Origin: Lachnospiraceae bacterium
GTDB taxonomy: Bacteria; Bacillota; Clostridia; Lachnospirales; Lachnospiraceae
Assembly: GCA_014804755.1 (NCBI GenBank)
Contig: JAAUZE010000012.1
Span: forward strand, 215,183-279,182
Length of the DNA: 64,000 nucleotides
Reading direction: 5' to 3'
Position 1 is the stretch's first letter. Each line of letters begins with the position of its first letter. Shown piece after piece: positions 42,946 through 51,622 of the stretch. Below the pieces are notes generated by a model. That model saw nothing but the letters and a program-made list of their open reading frames with translations. It did no database searches and was not told the origin of the DNA. Made by a program: the position numbers and the translations under genes.

Positions 42946-43497
42946 ATGAGAGTCATCGCAGGAACAAGACGGAGTCTGCGGCTGGTATCGCCGGAGGGAA
43001 AGGATACGCGTCCGACCCAGGACCGGATCAAGGAAACGCTTTTTAATATCTTGCAAAATGATGTGCCGGGAAGCGTATTCGTAGATTTGTTTTCCGGAAG
43101 CGGCGGCATCGGGATTGAGGCGTTAAGCCGCGGCGCAGCGCGGGCATATTTTGTAGAAAATCAAAAAACAGCATGCGACTGCATCAGTCAAAATTTAACC
43201 ACAACACGCTTTACGCAGGACGGCGTGCTCTTCAAGCAGGATGTATTGTTTGCGCTTACGGGTTCTATCAGAGAGCGGGCAGACATTATTTTTATGGACC
43301 CTCCTTATGATCAGGGATTAGAGCGGCAGGTGCTTGCCCTGCTTTTGGAAAATGACCGTATCGCGGATCGCGATACTTTAATTGTCCTTGAAACATCACT
43401 TCATGCAGAAACAGACTATCTTCCCGCGCTTGGGTATGATATAATCAAGCAGAAGCGTTACAAGACCAACCAGCATATCTTCCTGAAAAAGAAGTGA
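42946..43497 (+). CDS. rsmD: 16S rRNA (guanine966-N2)-methyltransferase RsmD
   Basis: 183 residues from the ATG with CGGAG 7 nt upstream; a TTG two codons earlier is less likely. It has [35 protein letters not shown], the SAM-binding [17 protein letters not shown], and the catalytic DPPY in [11 protein letters not shown]. RsmD methylates G966 of 16S rRNA during small-subunit assembly. The gene precedes coaD by 11 nt, the conserved ylbH-ylbI arrangement of Firmicutes. Confidence 0.95.
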   Translation: MRVIAGTRRSLRLVSPEGKDTRPTQDRIKETLFNILQNDVPGSVFVDLFSGSGGIGIEALSRGAARAYFVENQKTACDCISQNLTTTRFTQDGVLFKQDVLFALTGSIRERADIIFMDPPYDQGLERQVLALLLENDRIADRDTLIVLETSLHAETDYLPALGYDIIKQKRYKTNQHIFLKKK

Positions 43498-43508
43498 GGT
43501 GTCACATC

Positions 43509-44003
43509 ATGAAGATCGCAGTTTATCCGGGAAGCTTTGATCCCGTTACTTACGGGCATTTGGATATTATCCGCAGAGCAGCGCGGATGTTTGATGAGCT
43601 GATCGTCAGTGTTTTGAACAATAAAGCGAAAACTCCATTGTTTTCAGCAGAGGAACGTGTTAGAATACTAGAAGAAGTGACAAAAGAATTTCCGAATGTC
43701 AAAGTGGATTCCTTTACCGGACTTCTGATCGACTATGCAAGAGAGAAAGATATTCATGTATCAGTCAGGGGTCTCCGCGCGATCACGGATTTTGAATATG
43801 AACTCCAGATTGCACAGACAAACAAGAAGCTTTCAGGCGGAAGCCTTGACACGATATTTTTGACGACGAGCTTGGAATATTCTTATTTAAGCTCTTCCAG
43901 CGTCAAAGAGATCGCTTATTTTGGCGGTGATATTTCACAATGCGTTCCGCCCTTTGTAGCAGAAATGATTCATGAAAAATACAAGGGTCAGGCAGCTACA
44001 TAG
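43509..44003 (+). CDS. coaD: Phosphopantetheine adenylyltransferase (CoaD)
   Basis: 164 residues, typical length. The nucleotidyltransferase signature is [15 protein letters not shown] with the TxGH motif at T14-H17, and the second motif is [16 protein letters not shown]. CoaD transfers AMP to 4'-phosphopantetheine, the fourth step of coenzyme A synthesis. [21 protein letters not shown] is also conserved. It follows rsmD closely and is probably co-transcribed with it and with the coiled-coil gene downstream. Confidence 0.96.
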   Translation: MKIAVYPGSFDPVTYGHLDIIRRAARMFDELIVSVLNNKAKTPLFSAEERVRILEEVTKEFPNVKVDSFTGLLIDYAREKDIHVSVRGLRAITDFEYELQIAQTNKKLSGGSLDTIFLTTSLEYSYLSSSSVKEIAYFGGDISQCVPPFVAEMIHEKYKGQAAT

Positions 44004-44049
44004 GGATTGTGATCGATCAATTTTCAGCTCAAACGGATTGGAGTATGCG

Positions 44050-44637
44050 ATGAACAGTAAAATCGAACAACTGATTGAAGAAATTGAAGACTATATTGAC
44101 AGTTGTAAGTTCAAACCTCTCTCAAGCACCATTATCATGGTAAATAAAGAGGAGATAGAAGAACTTCTTCGTGAACTGAAGATGAAAACGCCGGATGAGA
44201 TCAAACGTTATCAGAAGATCATCAGCAATAAAGAGGCGATCTTAAATGACGCAAGGCAGAAGGCGGATGCGCTGATCAACGAGGCGACCATTCACACGAA
44301 TGAGCTTGTCAACGAGCATGAGATCATGCAGCAGGCATATGCCAAAGCAAATGAGATCGTAACGCTTGCAACGAGGCAGGCACAGTCAATCCTCGATGCG
44401 GCGACCATGCAGGCAAATGATTTTAAGGCGCAGGCGCTTCAGTATATGGACGAGTCGCTCGGAAGCATGGAGGATATTATAACCAATGCGATGAATGAAG
44501 CTTCCACTCATTATGAGAATTTGTTGAACTCCATGAACAGCTATAAGGAGCTGATCCAGTCGAACCGTGCACAGCTTTATCCCGTGGATGCGCTTGAGGA
44601 GGTTGCCGAAGCGGAGGCAGGGAATCAGGAGACATGA
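44050..44637 (+). CDS. Coiled-coil protein, subunit-H/DivIVA-like
   Basis: 195 residues from the ATG behind TTGGAG. There is no signal peptide or membrane segment. After IEQLIEEIEDYIDSCKFKPL comes a long helix rich in Ala, Glu and Gln (KEAILNDARQKADALINEAT and after), with the heptad character of V-ATPase subunit H-like or DivIVA-like proteins. Such proteins following coaD are common in Clostridia. A scaffold role at the membrane or division site is possible but not shown. A bidirectional terminator separates it from the convergent ylbJ gene. Confidence 0.7.
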   Translation: MNSKIEQLIEEIEDYIDSCKFKPLSSTIIMVNKEEIEELLRELKMKTPDEIKRYQKIISNKEAILNDARQKADALINEATIHTNELVNEHEIMQQAYAKANEIVTLATRQAQSILDAATMQANDFKAQALQYMDESLGSMEDIITNAMNEASTHYENLLNSMNSYKELIQSNRAQLYPVDALEEVAEAEAGNQET

Positions 44638-44668
44638 ATACGCTTCGTTCCGCAGAGAGGAACGCCGT

Positions 44669-44703
44669 AAAAAGCCGCGCCTTCTTTCAGGCAGCGGCTT
44701 TTT
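44669..44703. terminator. Bidirectional terminator
   Basis: AAAAAGCCGC (44669-44678) pairs with GCGGCTTTTT (44694-44703), serving the convergent genes on both sides. Confidence 0.88.
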
Positions 44704-44707
44704 AAGA

Positions 44708-45658
44708 TTAAAAAAGCCATCCGCTGAAGAGGCAGACCGCATAAAAGCCTCCTGCAAGCATTGCGATCAGCAGACGACGAAGCAGATAAGCGCCGGGACT
44801 TAAAGAGACGGCATGCAGAAAGCATTCGCTCTGTCCGGCGCAGCAAAAACCGCCGAAGCTTAATGCCGTCAGCATCAAAAGCTGCAGCAGCATTCTTTTT
44901 TCCGGCATTAGGATGAGATACCCCTGCAGTACGCGGATGCCGCCGGATATTTCAAAGACGGAATGCAGGATACCGCTGTAAAAACCGTTTACTTGTAAGG
45001 AGTAGAGCGGCAGCATCAGAATATTGAATAAGATCATATAGCCGCAGAGCCGCAGCATGGATTTCCCGGCATGGGAGATTGCCTCATCCATCACGGCAAA
45101 CAGCGACGGCTCGGTTTTTTCACTCTGTATGAGGGATGCGGGGACGGCAGGAGACGGCTTCACGGCAGCCCTGGAAAAAACGCCATACAGGAGCGGGATG
45201 CCGTACATGCCGAAGGTGAGGAGCGGCAGCGTCTGGTAAGAAGGGGCCTGTAAGCCCAGCAGGGGAACGGCAAACGAATAGAAATAAACAGGGCCGATAT
45301 TGTTGCAGAACGGGATCAATCGCACCGATTCTTCTTTGGATAACTGCCCTTTTTGATAGAGATCGGCAACGCAGAACGCACCCATCGGAAAACCGCAGAG
45401 AAAGCCCATGATGATACAGTATGCGCCGTTTGACGTTGTATGGAAAAGGCGCCCGAAGCATCCGCGGAGCGGGCGGCAGAGAAGCTCCTGCAATTTTAAG
45501 CCTGTCAGAATGCCGGACAGGATCATAAAAGGCAGAAGCGTAGGCACCATGTTTTCAAGCCAGAGCGTCAGCCCAAGCGTCGCAAGTGACAGTGCGGTCT
45601 TGCTGCTGACAAGGAGCAGGACAATAAAAAGAAGGATCACCGGGAGCATCAGCGGCAT
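44708..45658 (-). CDS. ylbJ: Sporulation membrane protein YlbJ-like (nucleoside-recognition fold)
   Basis: 316 residues. The start at 45658 has GGAGG 9 nt upstream; the longer frame upstream has no such site. About eight membrane segments are visible, and the conserved blocks are ENMVPTLLPFMILSGILTGL, FLCGFPMGAFCVADLYQKGQ and LIPFCNNIGPVYFYSF, typical of YlbJ and related nucleoside-recognition proteins. In Bacillus ylbJ is expressed in the mother cell and needed for proper spore cortex formation. The linkage to rsmD and coaD is conserved, though here it is on the opposite strand. Confidence 0.85.
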   Translation of the reverse strand: MPLMLPVILLFIVLLLVSSKTALSLATLGLTLWLENMVPTLLPFMILSGILTGLKLQELLCRPLRGCFGRLFHTTSNGAYCIIMGFLCGFPMGAFCVADLYQKGQLSKEESVRLIPFCNNIGPVYFYSFAVPLLGLQAPSYQTLPLLTFGMYGIPLLYGVFSRAAVKPSPAVPASLIQSEKTEPSLFAVMDEAISHAGKSMLRLCGYMILFNILMLPLYSLQVNGFYSGILHSVFEISGGIRVLQGYLILMPEKRMLLQLLMLTALSFGGFCCAGQSECFLHAVSLSPGAYLLRRLLIAMLAGGFYAVCLFSGWLF

Positions 45659-45739
45659 GCTGCACGGCCTCCGTGTTTTTTTCTTAACCAATATATGAAA
45701 AAAGCATGGAAGAAATGCCCCGGACAGGATAGGGAACAG

Positions 45740-46582
45740 ATGGTCAGACTGGATAAATATCTTTCCGACGCAGATGTCGGTACGAGGAGCGAAGTCAGGG
45801 AATACTGTAAAAAAGGACTGATCACGGTGGATGGCGTCGTTTGCAGGAAATCGGATCAAAAAATCGACCCCGGTCGTATGTCGGTGTGTTTTCGCGGAAA
45901 AACTGTTTCTTATGAGCCGGAGACCACGATCTGTTATCTGTTAAACAAGCCTGCCGGTTATCTTTGTGCGACAACGGATGACACGCAGCAGACGGTATTT
46001 TCCCTGTTACCCGGGCTTGATCCGCAGCACTTTTTTCCAATCGGCAGACTGGATAAGGACAGTGAGGGGCTTCTGCTTATCACAAATGACGGCGCGCTTT
46101 CGCATAAACTGACAAGTCCGCGGTCGCATGTGCCGAAAACCTATGAGGTCTGGATCAGCGGAAAGCTGACGGAGACGGAGCTTGCCGCGCTGCAAAACGG
46201 AACCGACATCGGCGATGACACCCCATGTCTTCCTGCGAAGGTGTCCGTCCTGCGCACGGAACCATCCTACCGGCTTACCGAAGCGGAGCGGGAACGTCTG
46301 CCCAAAGGCACGCCGGACGTCATTTTTGCAAGTCAGGTGCGCATCACGATCTGCGAGGGGCGATACCATCAGGTCAAGCGGATGTTTCATGCGAACAGAC
46401 ATGAGGTTTTTTACCTGAAACGCGTTTCCATTGGCGCGCTTTCCTTGGAAAACGATCTGAAAACCGGGGAATCCCGCCGCCTGACGGCGGAGGAGACCGC
46501 TAAAGCCGCTGATGCGACATCCATTGATGATAAGAAGCATGATAGTACCTGTTTTGAAACAATCAATAAAGATAACGGATAA
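45740..46582 (+). CDS. Pseudouridine synthase, RsuA/RluB/RluF type
   Basis: 280 residues from the ATG at 45740, where the S4 domain begins (MVRLDKYLSDADVGTRSEVR); an ATG 15 codons upstream has no ribosome site. The catalytic aspartate lies in PIGRLDKDSEGLLLITNDG, followed by KTYEVWISG and a final EGRYHQVKRMFHANRHEV block. These enzymes isomerise a uridine in 16S or 23S rRNA; the target cannot be assigned. It diverges from ylbJ across an ~80-nt gap. An extra ~40-residue polar tail follows the catalytic domain. The SDR gene starts 12 nt after the stop. Confidence 0.92.
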   Translation: MVRLDKYLSDADVGTRSEVREYCKKGLITVDGVVCRKSDQKIDPGRMSVCFRGKTVSYEPETTICYLLNKPAGYLCATTDDTQQTVFSLLPGLDPQHFFPIGRLDKDSEGLLLITNDGALSHKLTSPRSHVPKTYEVWISGKLTETELAALQNGTDIGDDTPCLPAKVSVLRTEPSYRLTEAERERLPKGTPDVIFASQVRITICEGRYHQVKRMFHANRHEVFYLKRVSIGALSLENDLKTGESRRLTAEETAKAADATSIDDKKHDSTCFETINKDNG

Positions 46583-46594
46583 GGAGCAGACAAA

Positions 46595-47386
46595 GTGAAA
46601 GAAAGTACAAAAAACAAGCGGATTGCCATTATTACAGGAGCAAGCAGCGGCATTGGGTATACCTTTGCACTGGCGCTTGACCGGATTTTGCATACAACGG
46701 ATGAGCTGTGGCTGATCGCGCGCAATGAAGAACGCTTGCGGGAGCTGTCGGGGCAGCTTACCATGAAAACGCGCATCATCCCGATGGATCTGACAAAGTC
46801 GGAAAGTTTTGTCTTCTTTGAAGAATTACTGAAAAAAGAGCTTCCGAGTGTCCGCTTTCTGATCAATGCCGCCGGACTCGGTTTTATGGGCGAATTTTTA
46901 GATGTGGAGCAGCGCTGCGAAGAAGAAACGATCATGTGCAACTGCATCGGATTGACGAGAATGACGCGGATGTGTCTGCCCTATATGGCATGGAACGGAA
47001 GGATTATCCAGCTTGCAAGCAGCGCCGCATTTCTCCCGCAGCCGGATTTTGCCGTGTACGCCGCAAGCAAGGCGTATGTGCTTTCTCTTTCTACGGCGCT
47101 CAGCGAAGAGCTGAGAGGGCGCGGCATCTATGTGACAAGCGTCTGTCCCGGTCCTGTTGCCACCCCGTTTTTTGACAAAGCGGAAGTATTCGGAAAGCAG
47201 CTTGCCATCAAAAAGTATGTTACTGTAACACCGGAACGCGTGGTTTTGCAGGCATTAAAAGACAGCAGACGGCGGAAAAGAATGTCGGTCTGCGGCATAC
47301 CGATGAAGGCGTTTTATCTGCTGACAAAGCTTGTTCCTGAGCGGTTCATTCTGTTTTGCATGCGCATAATGAAGGTGTCCCGATAA
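46595..47386 (+). CDS. Short-chain dehydrogenase/reductase
   Basis: 263 residues from a GTG with GGAG upstream. The Rossmann glycine motif GASSGIG is at residues 15-21, NAAG marks the next motif, and the catalytic pair is in YAASK with a Ser upstream (QLASSAAF). The PGPVATPF loop after it is typical of the classical SDR group. The C-terminal ~30 residues are hydrophobic and basic (FYLLTKLVPERFILFCMRIM), suggesting membrane attachment as in some lipid-related SDRs. The substrate is not known. It is probably co-transcribed with the pseudouridine synthase. The stop is followed by AAAAGAATTTGCG, a possible remnant of the repeated element. Confidence 0.88.
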   Translation: MKESTKNKRIAIITGASSGIGYTFALALDRILHTTDELWLIARNEERLRELSGQLTMKTRIIPMDLTKSESFVFFEELLKKELPSVRFLINAAGLGFMGEFLDVEQRCEEETIMCNCIGLTRMTRMCLPYMAWNGRIIQLASSAAFLPQPDFAVYAASKAYVLSLSTALSEELRGRGIYVTSVCPGPVATPFFDKAEVFGKQLAIKKYVTVTPERVVLQALKDSRRRKRMSVCGIPMKAFYLLTKLVPERFILFCMRIMKVSR

Positions 47387-47442
47387 AAAAAGAATTTGCG
47401 TGAAAATTCCAATATGGACATGGATGGGAAAGGAACAGGATC

Positions 47443-48000
47443 ATGTATGTAAGAAAAGGCTGCTATGGCTATATAAATAACAGAAAAATACTCACATGCT
47501 TGTTTACGCTCGCCTGTTTTGGCGTGTCGCTGGCTCTTTTTTTGATCGGCTGGCATGTGATCGGCACAAAAAAGAATCTGTGGACGGTCATTGCGGTACT
47601 TGGCTGTCTTCCGGGCGCAAAAAGCGCGGTCAATTCGATCATGTTTTTGAAGGCGAAGGGCTGCTCCTCAGAGACGCATGAACGGATCGTTCCGCATGTC
47701 GGCGCGCTCTGCGTCTATTATGATCTACAGTTTACCTCCTATGAGCGCACCTATCCGGTAGATTCTCTTGTCATCGAAGGAAAAAGCATCTGCGGATATA
47801 CGAGCAGTCCCAAATGCAGCCCTGATCTGTGTGAAAAGCACCTGCGCACTCAGCTAGAGCAGAGCGGGCACAAGGACTATACCGTAAAGATTTTCACATC
47901 GCTTGACAAATACATAAGCCGCCTCGACGGCATGCAGAAGGAGGGCACTGCCGCCGCAAAGGAAGCGGTAAAAGAGCAGCTGCTTGCGTTAGCGCTATGA
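47443..48000 (+). CDS. Unknown two-span membrane protein
   Basis: 185 residues. Two membrane segments (~18-40 and ~46-62) in the first third precede a soluble domain with several Cys residues (GALCVYYDLQFTSYERTYPV, SPDLCEKHLRTQLEQSGHKDY). There is no cleavable signal peptide, and the soluble part is probably cytoplasmic. The stop overlaps the start of the next pseudouridine synthase gene (ATGA), so they are translated together. I do not recognise the family. Confidence 0.7.
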   Translation: MYVRKGCYGYINNRKILTCLFTLACFGVSLALFLIGWHVIGTKKNLWTVIAVLGCLPGAKSAVNSIMFLKAKGCSSETHERIVPHVGALCVYYDLQFTSYERTYPVDSLVIEGKSICGYTSSPKCSPDLCEKHLRTQLEQSGHKDYTVKIFTSLDKYISRLDGMQKEGTAAAKEAVKEQLLALAL

Positions 48001-49067
48001 AAGAGATCATCATAGACGGAGGGGAAGCCGGCATCCGGCTCGATAAATTTTTAGAAAAGCTGCTCCCGCACGCGGGGCGGTCTTTTCTGTATAAAATGCT
48101 CCGCAAAAAGAACATCACGCTGAACGGAAAAAAAGCGGAGGGCAGCGAGCACCTCTGCGCGCAGGACAAGATCTGTATTTTTTTCTCGGACGAGACGTAT
48201 GCGCAGTTTCGGTTTGGCGGACAAACAGAAAAAGAAAGGTATGCATCGGAGACACAACCATCCGCCCTGCATATCTCCGTTATCTATGAAGACCGTGACA
48301 TGCTGATCGCGGATAAGCCTGCGGGCATTTTAACGCAGCGAGCCGAAAAGACAGATAACAGTTTAAACGACTGGCTGTGCGGACATGTCCGTCTTGATAA
48401 GCAGGAGCGGCAAGCGGGAGAGGAACGGTTAGCCTATACGCCGTCCGCCGTAAACCGGCTTGACCGCAACACGAGCGGACTTGTTCTTTGCGCGAAAACC
48501 TATCAGGCGGCGCGCACATTGAGCAGACTGATCCGTGACAGAAAGATTGGAAAATACTATCTGGCTCTGGTAAAAGGCCAAATCTGCGAACCTAAGACGT
48601 TAAAAGGCTTTTTGTGCAAGGATCCCGTTCATAATCAGGTGACGATCTCCGAAGACGGCACGGGGGAAGAAATCCACACAGCTTATGCGCCGCTCTTTTA
48701 TCTTGACCGGCATGATATGACGCTGCTCAAGGTGCAGCTGATCACGGGCAAACCGCATCAGATCCGCGCGCACTTGGCAGGAATTTCGCACCCGGTCTGC
48801 GGCGATCCCAAATACGGAGACGCCCGCTTAAACAGAGAGCTTCATGCAAAGTACGGCGTAAACAGGCAGCTTCTCCATGCTTTTGCGGTCTGCTTTCCGG
48901 CGCGCGCGGCGTTCGTCGGGGATCGGCCGATGGCAGTTGCGGGGAAAACGTTCCTTGCGCCGCTTCCGCAGGATTTTGGAAAACTGCTAGGTCTCTATCA
49001 CATAGGAGAATCAGTATGGCAACGTGGAATTCAAGAGGGCTTCGAGGTTCCACCCTTGAGGATATGA
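47997..49067 (+). CDS. Pseudouridine synthase, RluA/RluD type
   Basis: 356 residues. An S4 domain (GIRLDKFLEKLLPHAGRSFLYKML) comes first, then the catalytic domain with VIYEDRDMLIADKPAG, the active aspartate in VNRLDRNTSGLVL and LITGKPHQIRAHLAGISHPV. The family modifies uridines of 23S rRNA or tRNA. An insertion is visible near residues 110-145. The start overlaps the previous stop; the last 52 nt overlap recU in another frame, so the C-terminal ~17 residues (SVWQRGIQEGFEVPPLRI) are shared sequence and may not be part of the fold. Confidence 0.93.
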   Translation: MKEIIIDGGEAGIRLDKFLEKLLPHAGRSFLYKMLRKKNITLNGKKAEGSEHLCAQDKICIFFSDETYAQFRFGGQTEKERYASETQPSALHISVIYEDRDMLIADKPAGILTQRAEKTDNSLNDWLCGHVRLDKQERQAGEERLAYTPSAVNRLDRNTSGLVLCAKTYQAARTLSRLIRDRKIGKYYLALVKGQICEPKTLKGFLCKDPVHNQVTISEDGTGEEIHTAYAPLFYLDRHDMTLLKVQLITGKPHQIRAHLAGISHPVCGDPKYGDARLNRELHAKYGVNRQLLHAFAVCFPARAAFVGDRPMAVAGKTFLAPLPQDFGKLLGLYHIGESVWQRGIQEGFEVPPLRI

Positions 49068-49549
49068 TCAACCGCACTAATGAAAAGTATTTAGAGCATC
49101 ATCTGGCGCTCATCCAAAAAATACCGACGCCGATCACGCCGATGCAGATCGATCACGAACGCCATCAGATCACGCTCGCATATTTCGATCAAAAAAGTAC
49201 CGTCGATTATATCGGCGCCGTGCAGGGCGTTCCGGTCTGCTTTGATGCAAAGGAATGCGCTGTCGATACATTTGCGCTGCAAAACATTCATGAACATCAG
49301 GTCGTGTTTATGAGCGAATTTGAACGGCAGGGCGGGATTGCCTTTTTTATTATTTATTATTCTGCAAAGGATCTGTTCTATTATCTGCCGCTCGCGCAGC
49401 TTATGGTGTTCTGGGAGCGGGCAAAGGCGGGAGGGCGCAAGAGCTTTCGTTTTGACGAATTGGATTTATCGTATGTGCTGCCAAAAAAGCAGGGCGTTTT
49501 AGTGCCGTACTTAGATATGCTGCAAAAGGATTTGGAAGAACGGGGTTGA
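49016..49549 (+). CDS. recU: Holliday junction resolvase RecU
   Basis: 177 residues. It opens TWNSRGLRGSTLEDMINRTN, the family hallmark, and holds the metal-binding acidic residues in STVDYIG and CFDAKEC, then QHEHQVVFM-like helices and YYLPLAQLMVFW. RecU cuts four-way junctions in Firmicutes, the role RuvC has elsewhere. The ribosome site AGGAGA lies inside the preceding gene. The window thus holds three steps of junction processing (RuvB, RecG, RecU), though in separate places. The -35 of the histidine operon promoter overlaps its stop. Confidence 0.95.
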   Translation: MATWNSRGLRGSTLEDMINRTNEKYLEHHLALIQKIPTPITPMQIDHERHQITLAYFDQKSTVDYIGAVQGVPVCFDAKECAVDTFALQNIHEHQVVFMSEFERQGGIAFFIIYYSAKDLFYYLPLAQLMVFWERAKAGGRKSFRFDELDLSYVLPKKQGVLVPYLDMLQKDLEERG

Positions 49550-49574
49550 CATCCTCGTTCGGTTTCGTTATACT
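49546..49574 (+). promoter_or_regulatory. SigA-type promoter of the histidine operon
   Basis: TTGACA (49546-49551), 17-nt spacer, TATACT (49569-49574). The ~70-nt leader shows no T-box or peptide attenuator. Confidence 0.82.
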
Positions 49575-49646
49575 GGCGATAGTTTAACTTGATAATACGG
49601 TAGTGAATTAGTGCTTTAATGTATTGAAGCAAAGAAAGAGAAAGGC

Positions 49647-50846
49647 ATGGTTATTAACATGAGCAAACAATTATTGCATACCCCGGTGGGTGTCAGAGAC
49701 ATTTATGGCGCAGAATTTGATGCGAAGCAGCATTGCGAGCAGGAAATTCAAAAAACCATGCATAGCTACGGCTTTCAGGATATTCAGACGCCGACCTTTG
49801 AATTTTTTGACGTTTTCGGGAAAGAGATCGGCACAACGCCGTCAAAAGAGCTGTACAAATTTTTTGATAAAGAGGGGAACACGCTTGTACTGCGTCCGGA
49901 TTTTACGCCGTCCATTGCGCGCTGCGCCGCAAAATATTATATCGACACGGACAGACCCGTACGGTTCTGCTATCACGGCAATACGTTCACGAACACCTCG
50001 GACTTACGCGGCAAATTGAAAGAGGTCACGCAGATGGGCGCCGAGCTGATCGGAGATAACAGCATTGCGGCAGATGCGGAAATGCTCGCACTCTGTGTCC
50101 GTTCCTTATTGCATGCGGGACTGACCGAATTTCAGATCAGTATCGGGGAGGCCGGCTATACGAAGGGCCTATGCGCCGAGGCGGGTATGGATGAGGATAC
50201 GGAGGCGGAATGGCGGGAGCTTGTCGCCAACAAGAACTTTTTCGGCGCGCAGGAACTCTTGGCACATGCCAAACCGAGCGAACAATGCCTGGAAGCGCTG
50301 CTGCATCTCGGCGATCTTGCTGGAGGCGCGGACGTGCTCCGTACTGCGCGGGGATATGCCTGCAACGAAGCTTCCATGCGGGCGGTTGACCGTCTGGAGG
50401 CGGTATATCGTGTGCTCTGCCTGTACGGTGTGGAAAAATATATTTCGTTTGACCTCGGTATGGTGAGCAGGTATCATTATTATACCGGAATCATTTTTAA
50501 GGCCTATACCTATGGGGTCGGTGATGCGATCGTAAAGGGCGGACGTTATGATAAGCTGTTAGAGCGGTTCGGGAAACCGGCTCCCGCCATCGGCTTTATG
50601 ATCGTGATCGACGATCTGATGACAGCAAAAAAAGCATCCGGCAAAAACGGCGCGGATAAGCCGCCCGTCAAAATGCTCTTATACCGGGAGACGGAGCTTG
50701 CGGAGGCAATCGCTTATGTGAATGAGCGGCGTGCGGCGGGAGAGCGCTTTGGTATGATGCCGGTTGCGGATGACGCTGATCGCCTGTCCGCGGAGGCGTT
50801 TGTCAAAGCGCAGCATATGATCCCGGTCACATTATCGCAAACATAG
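49647..50846 (+). CDS. hisZ: ATP phosphoribosyltransferase regulatory subunit HisZ
   Basis: 399 residues. It resembles the catalytic core of histidyl-tRNA synthetase: LLHTPVGVRDIYGAEF, then RPDFTPSIARCAAKYY (motif 2), and YYTGIIFKAYTYG and GGRYDKLLERFG (motif 3). It lacks the anticodon-binding domain. HisZ forms an octamer with the short HisG and gives it histidine feedback control, and a short HisG follows here. The start could also be the second ATG at 49659; neither has perfect spacing. The C-terminal ~80 residues form a mixed region (LLYRETELAEAIAYVNERRA). Confidence 0.93.
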   Translation: MVINMSKQLLHTPVGVRDIYGAEFDAKQHCEQEIQKTMHSYGFQDIQTPTFEFFDVFGKEIGTTPSKELYKFFDKEGNTLVLRPDFTPSIARCAAKYYIDTDRPVRFCYHGNTFTNTSDLRGKLKEVTQMGAELIGDNSIAADAEMLALCVRSLLHAGLTEFQISIGEAGYTKGLCAEAGMDEDTEAEWRELVANKNFFGAQELLAHAKPSEQCLEALLHLGDLAGGADVLRTARGYACNEASMRAVDRLEAVYRVLCLYGVEKYISFDLGMVSRYHYYTGIIFKAYTYGVGDAIVKGGRYDKLLERFGKPAPAIGFMIVIDDLMTAKKASGKNGADKPPVKMLLYRETELAEAIAYVNERRAAGERFGMMPVADDADRLSAEAFVKAQHMIPVTLSQT

Positions 50847-50924
50847 GAAATTCTGATTGATCAGCATTTCCCTAGAATAGAAGGCCGGTATACGGAAACT
50901 GATAAGAAAGGCATAGAAAGTAAA

Positions 50925-51584
50925 ATGCAGAATGAACAACGTTACTTAACCTTTGCACTTGGCAAAGGAAGACTTGCCGATCAAACATTAGCGCTCTTAG
51001 AGCGCATCGGTATTACCTGTGAGGAAATCAAGGACAAGCATACGCGCAAACTGATCTTTACAAACGAGGAGCTGCGTCTCCGTTTTTTCCTTGCGAAGGG
51101 TCCCGATGTACCAACCTATGTGGAATACGGCGCGGCGGACATCGGCGTCGTCGGCGCGGATACGATCTTAGAGGAGCAGAGGCGCGTATTTGAAGTGCTG
51201 GATTTAGGCTTCGGCAAATGCCGCATGTGCGTATGCGGTCCCGCTTCCGCGAAGGAGCTTTTGCTGCACCATGAAATGATCCGCGTAGCGAGCAAATATC
51301 CGGTCATTGCACGGAATTATTTTTATAACCAAAAGCACCAGACCGTTGACATTATTAAGCTGAACGGCTCTGTAGAGTTAGGACCGATCGTCGGTCTTTC
51401 TGACGTGATCGTGGATATTGTAGAGACCGGTTCCACGTTAAAAGAGAACGGTCTGGAGGTATTGGAGGAAATCTGCCCGCTGTCCGCACGCATGATCGTC
51501 AATCAGGTCAGCATGCAGATGGAATCGGAGCGCATTAAAAATCTGATCTACCGGCTTCGGGAAGCGGTAGAAAGGCAGAGTTAA
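50925..51584 (+). CDS. hisG: ATP phosphoribosyltransferase catalytic subunit, short form
   Basis: 219 residues, the short form without the C-terminal regulatory domain, which is why HisZ is needed. It catalyses the first step of histidine synthesis, joining ATP and PRPP. Typical segments are LTFALGKGRLADQTLALLER, YVEYGAADIGVVGADTI, VASKYPVIARNYF and the PRPP-binding DIVETGSTLKENGL. It lies 78 nt after hisZ and 38 nt before hisD. Confidence 0.96.
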   Translation: MQNEQRYLTFALGKGRLADQTLALLERIGITCEEIKDKHTRKLIFTNEELRLRFFLAKGPDVPTYVEYGAADIGVVGADTILEEQRRVFEVLDLGFGKCRMCVCGPASAKELLLHHEMIRVASKYPVIARNYFYNQKHQTVDIIKLNGSVELGPIVGLSDVIVDIVETGSTLKENGLEVLEEICPLSARMIVNQVSMQMESERIKNLIYRLREAVERQS

Positions 51585-51622
51585 AAGAAAATGCATGCCT
51601 GAAAACAGGCAGGAGGACAGAT

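Noticed and set aside
49550..49646. T-box or His attenuator upstream of hisZ
   Set aside because: The leader is about 70 nt, without a T-box sequence, a specifier loop, a run of His codons or a terminator.
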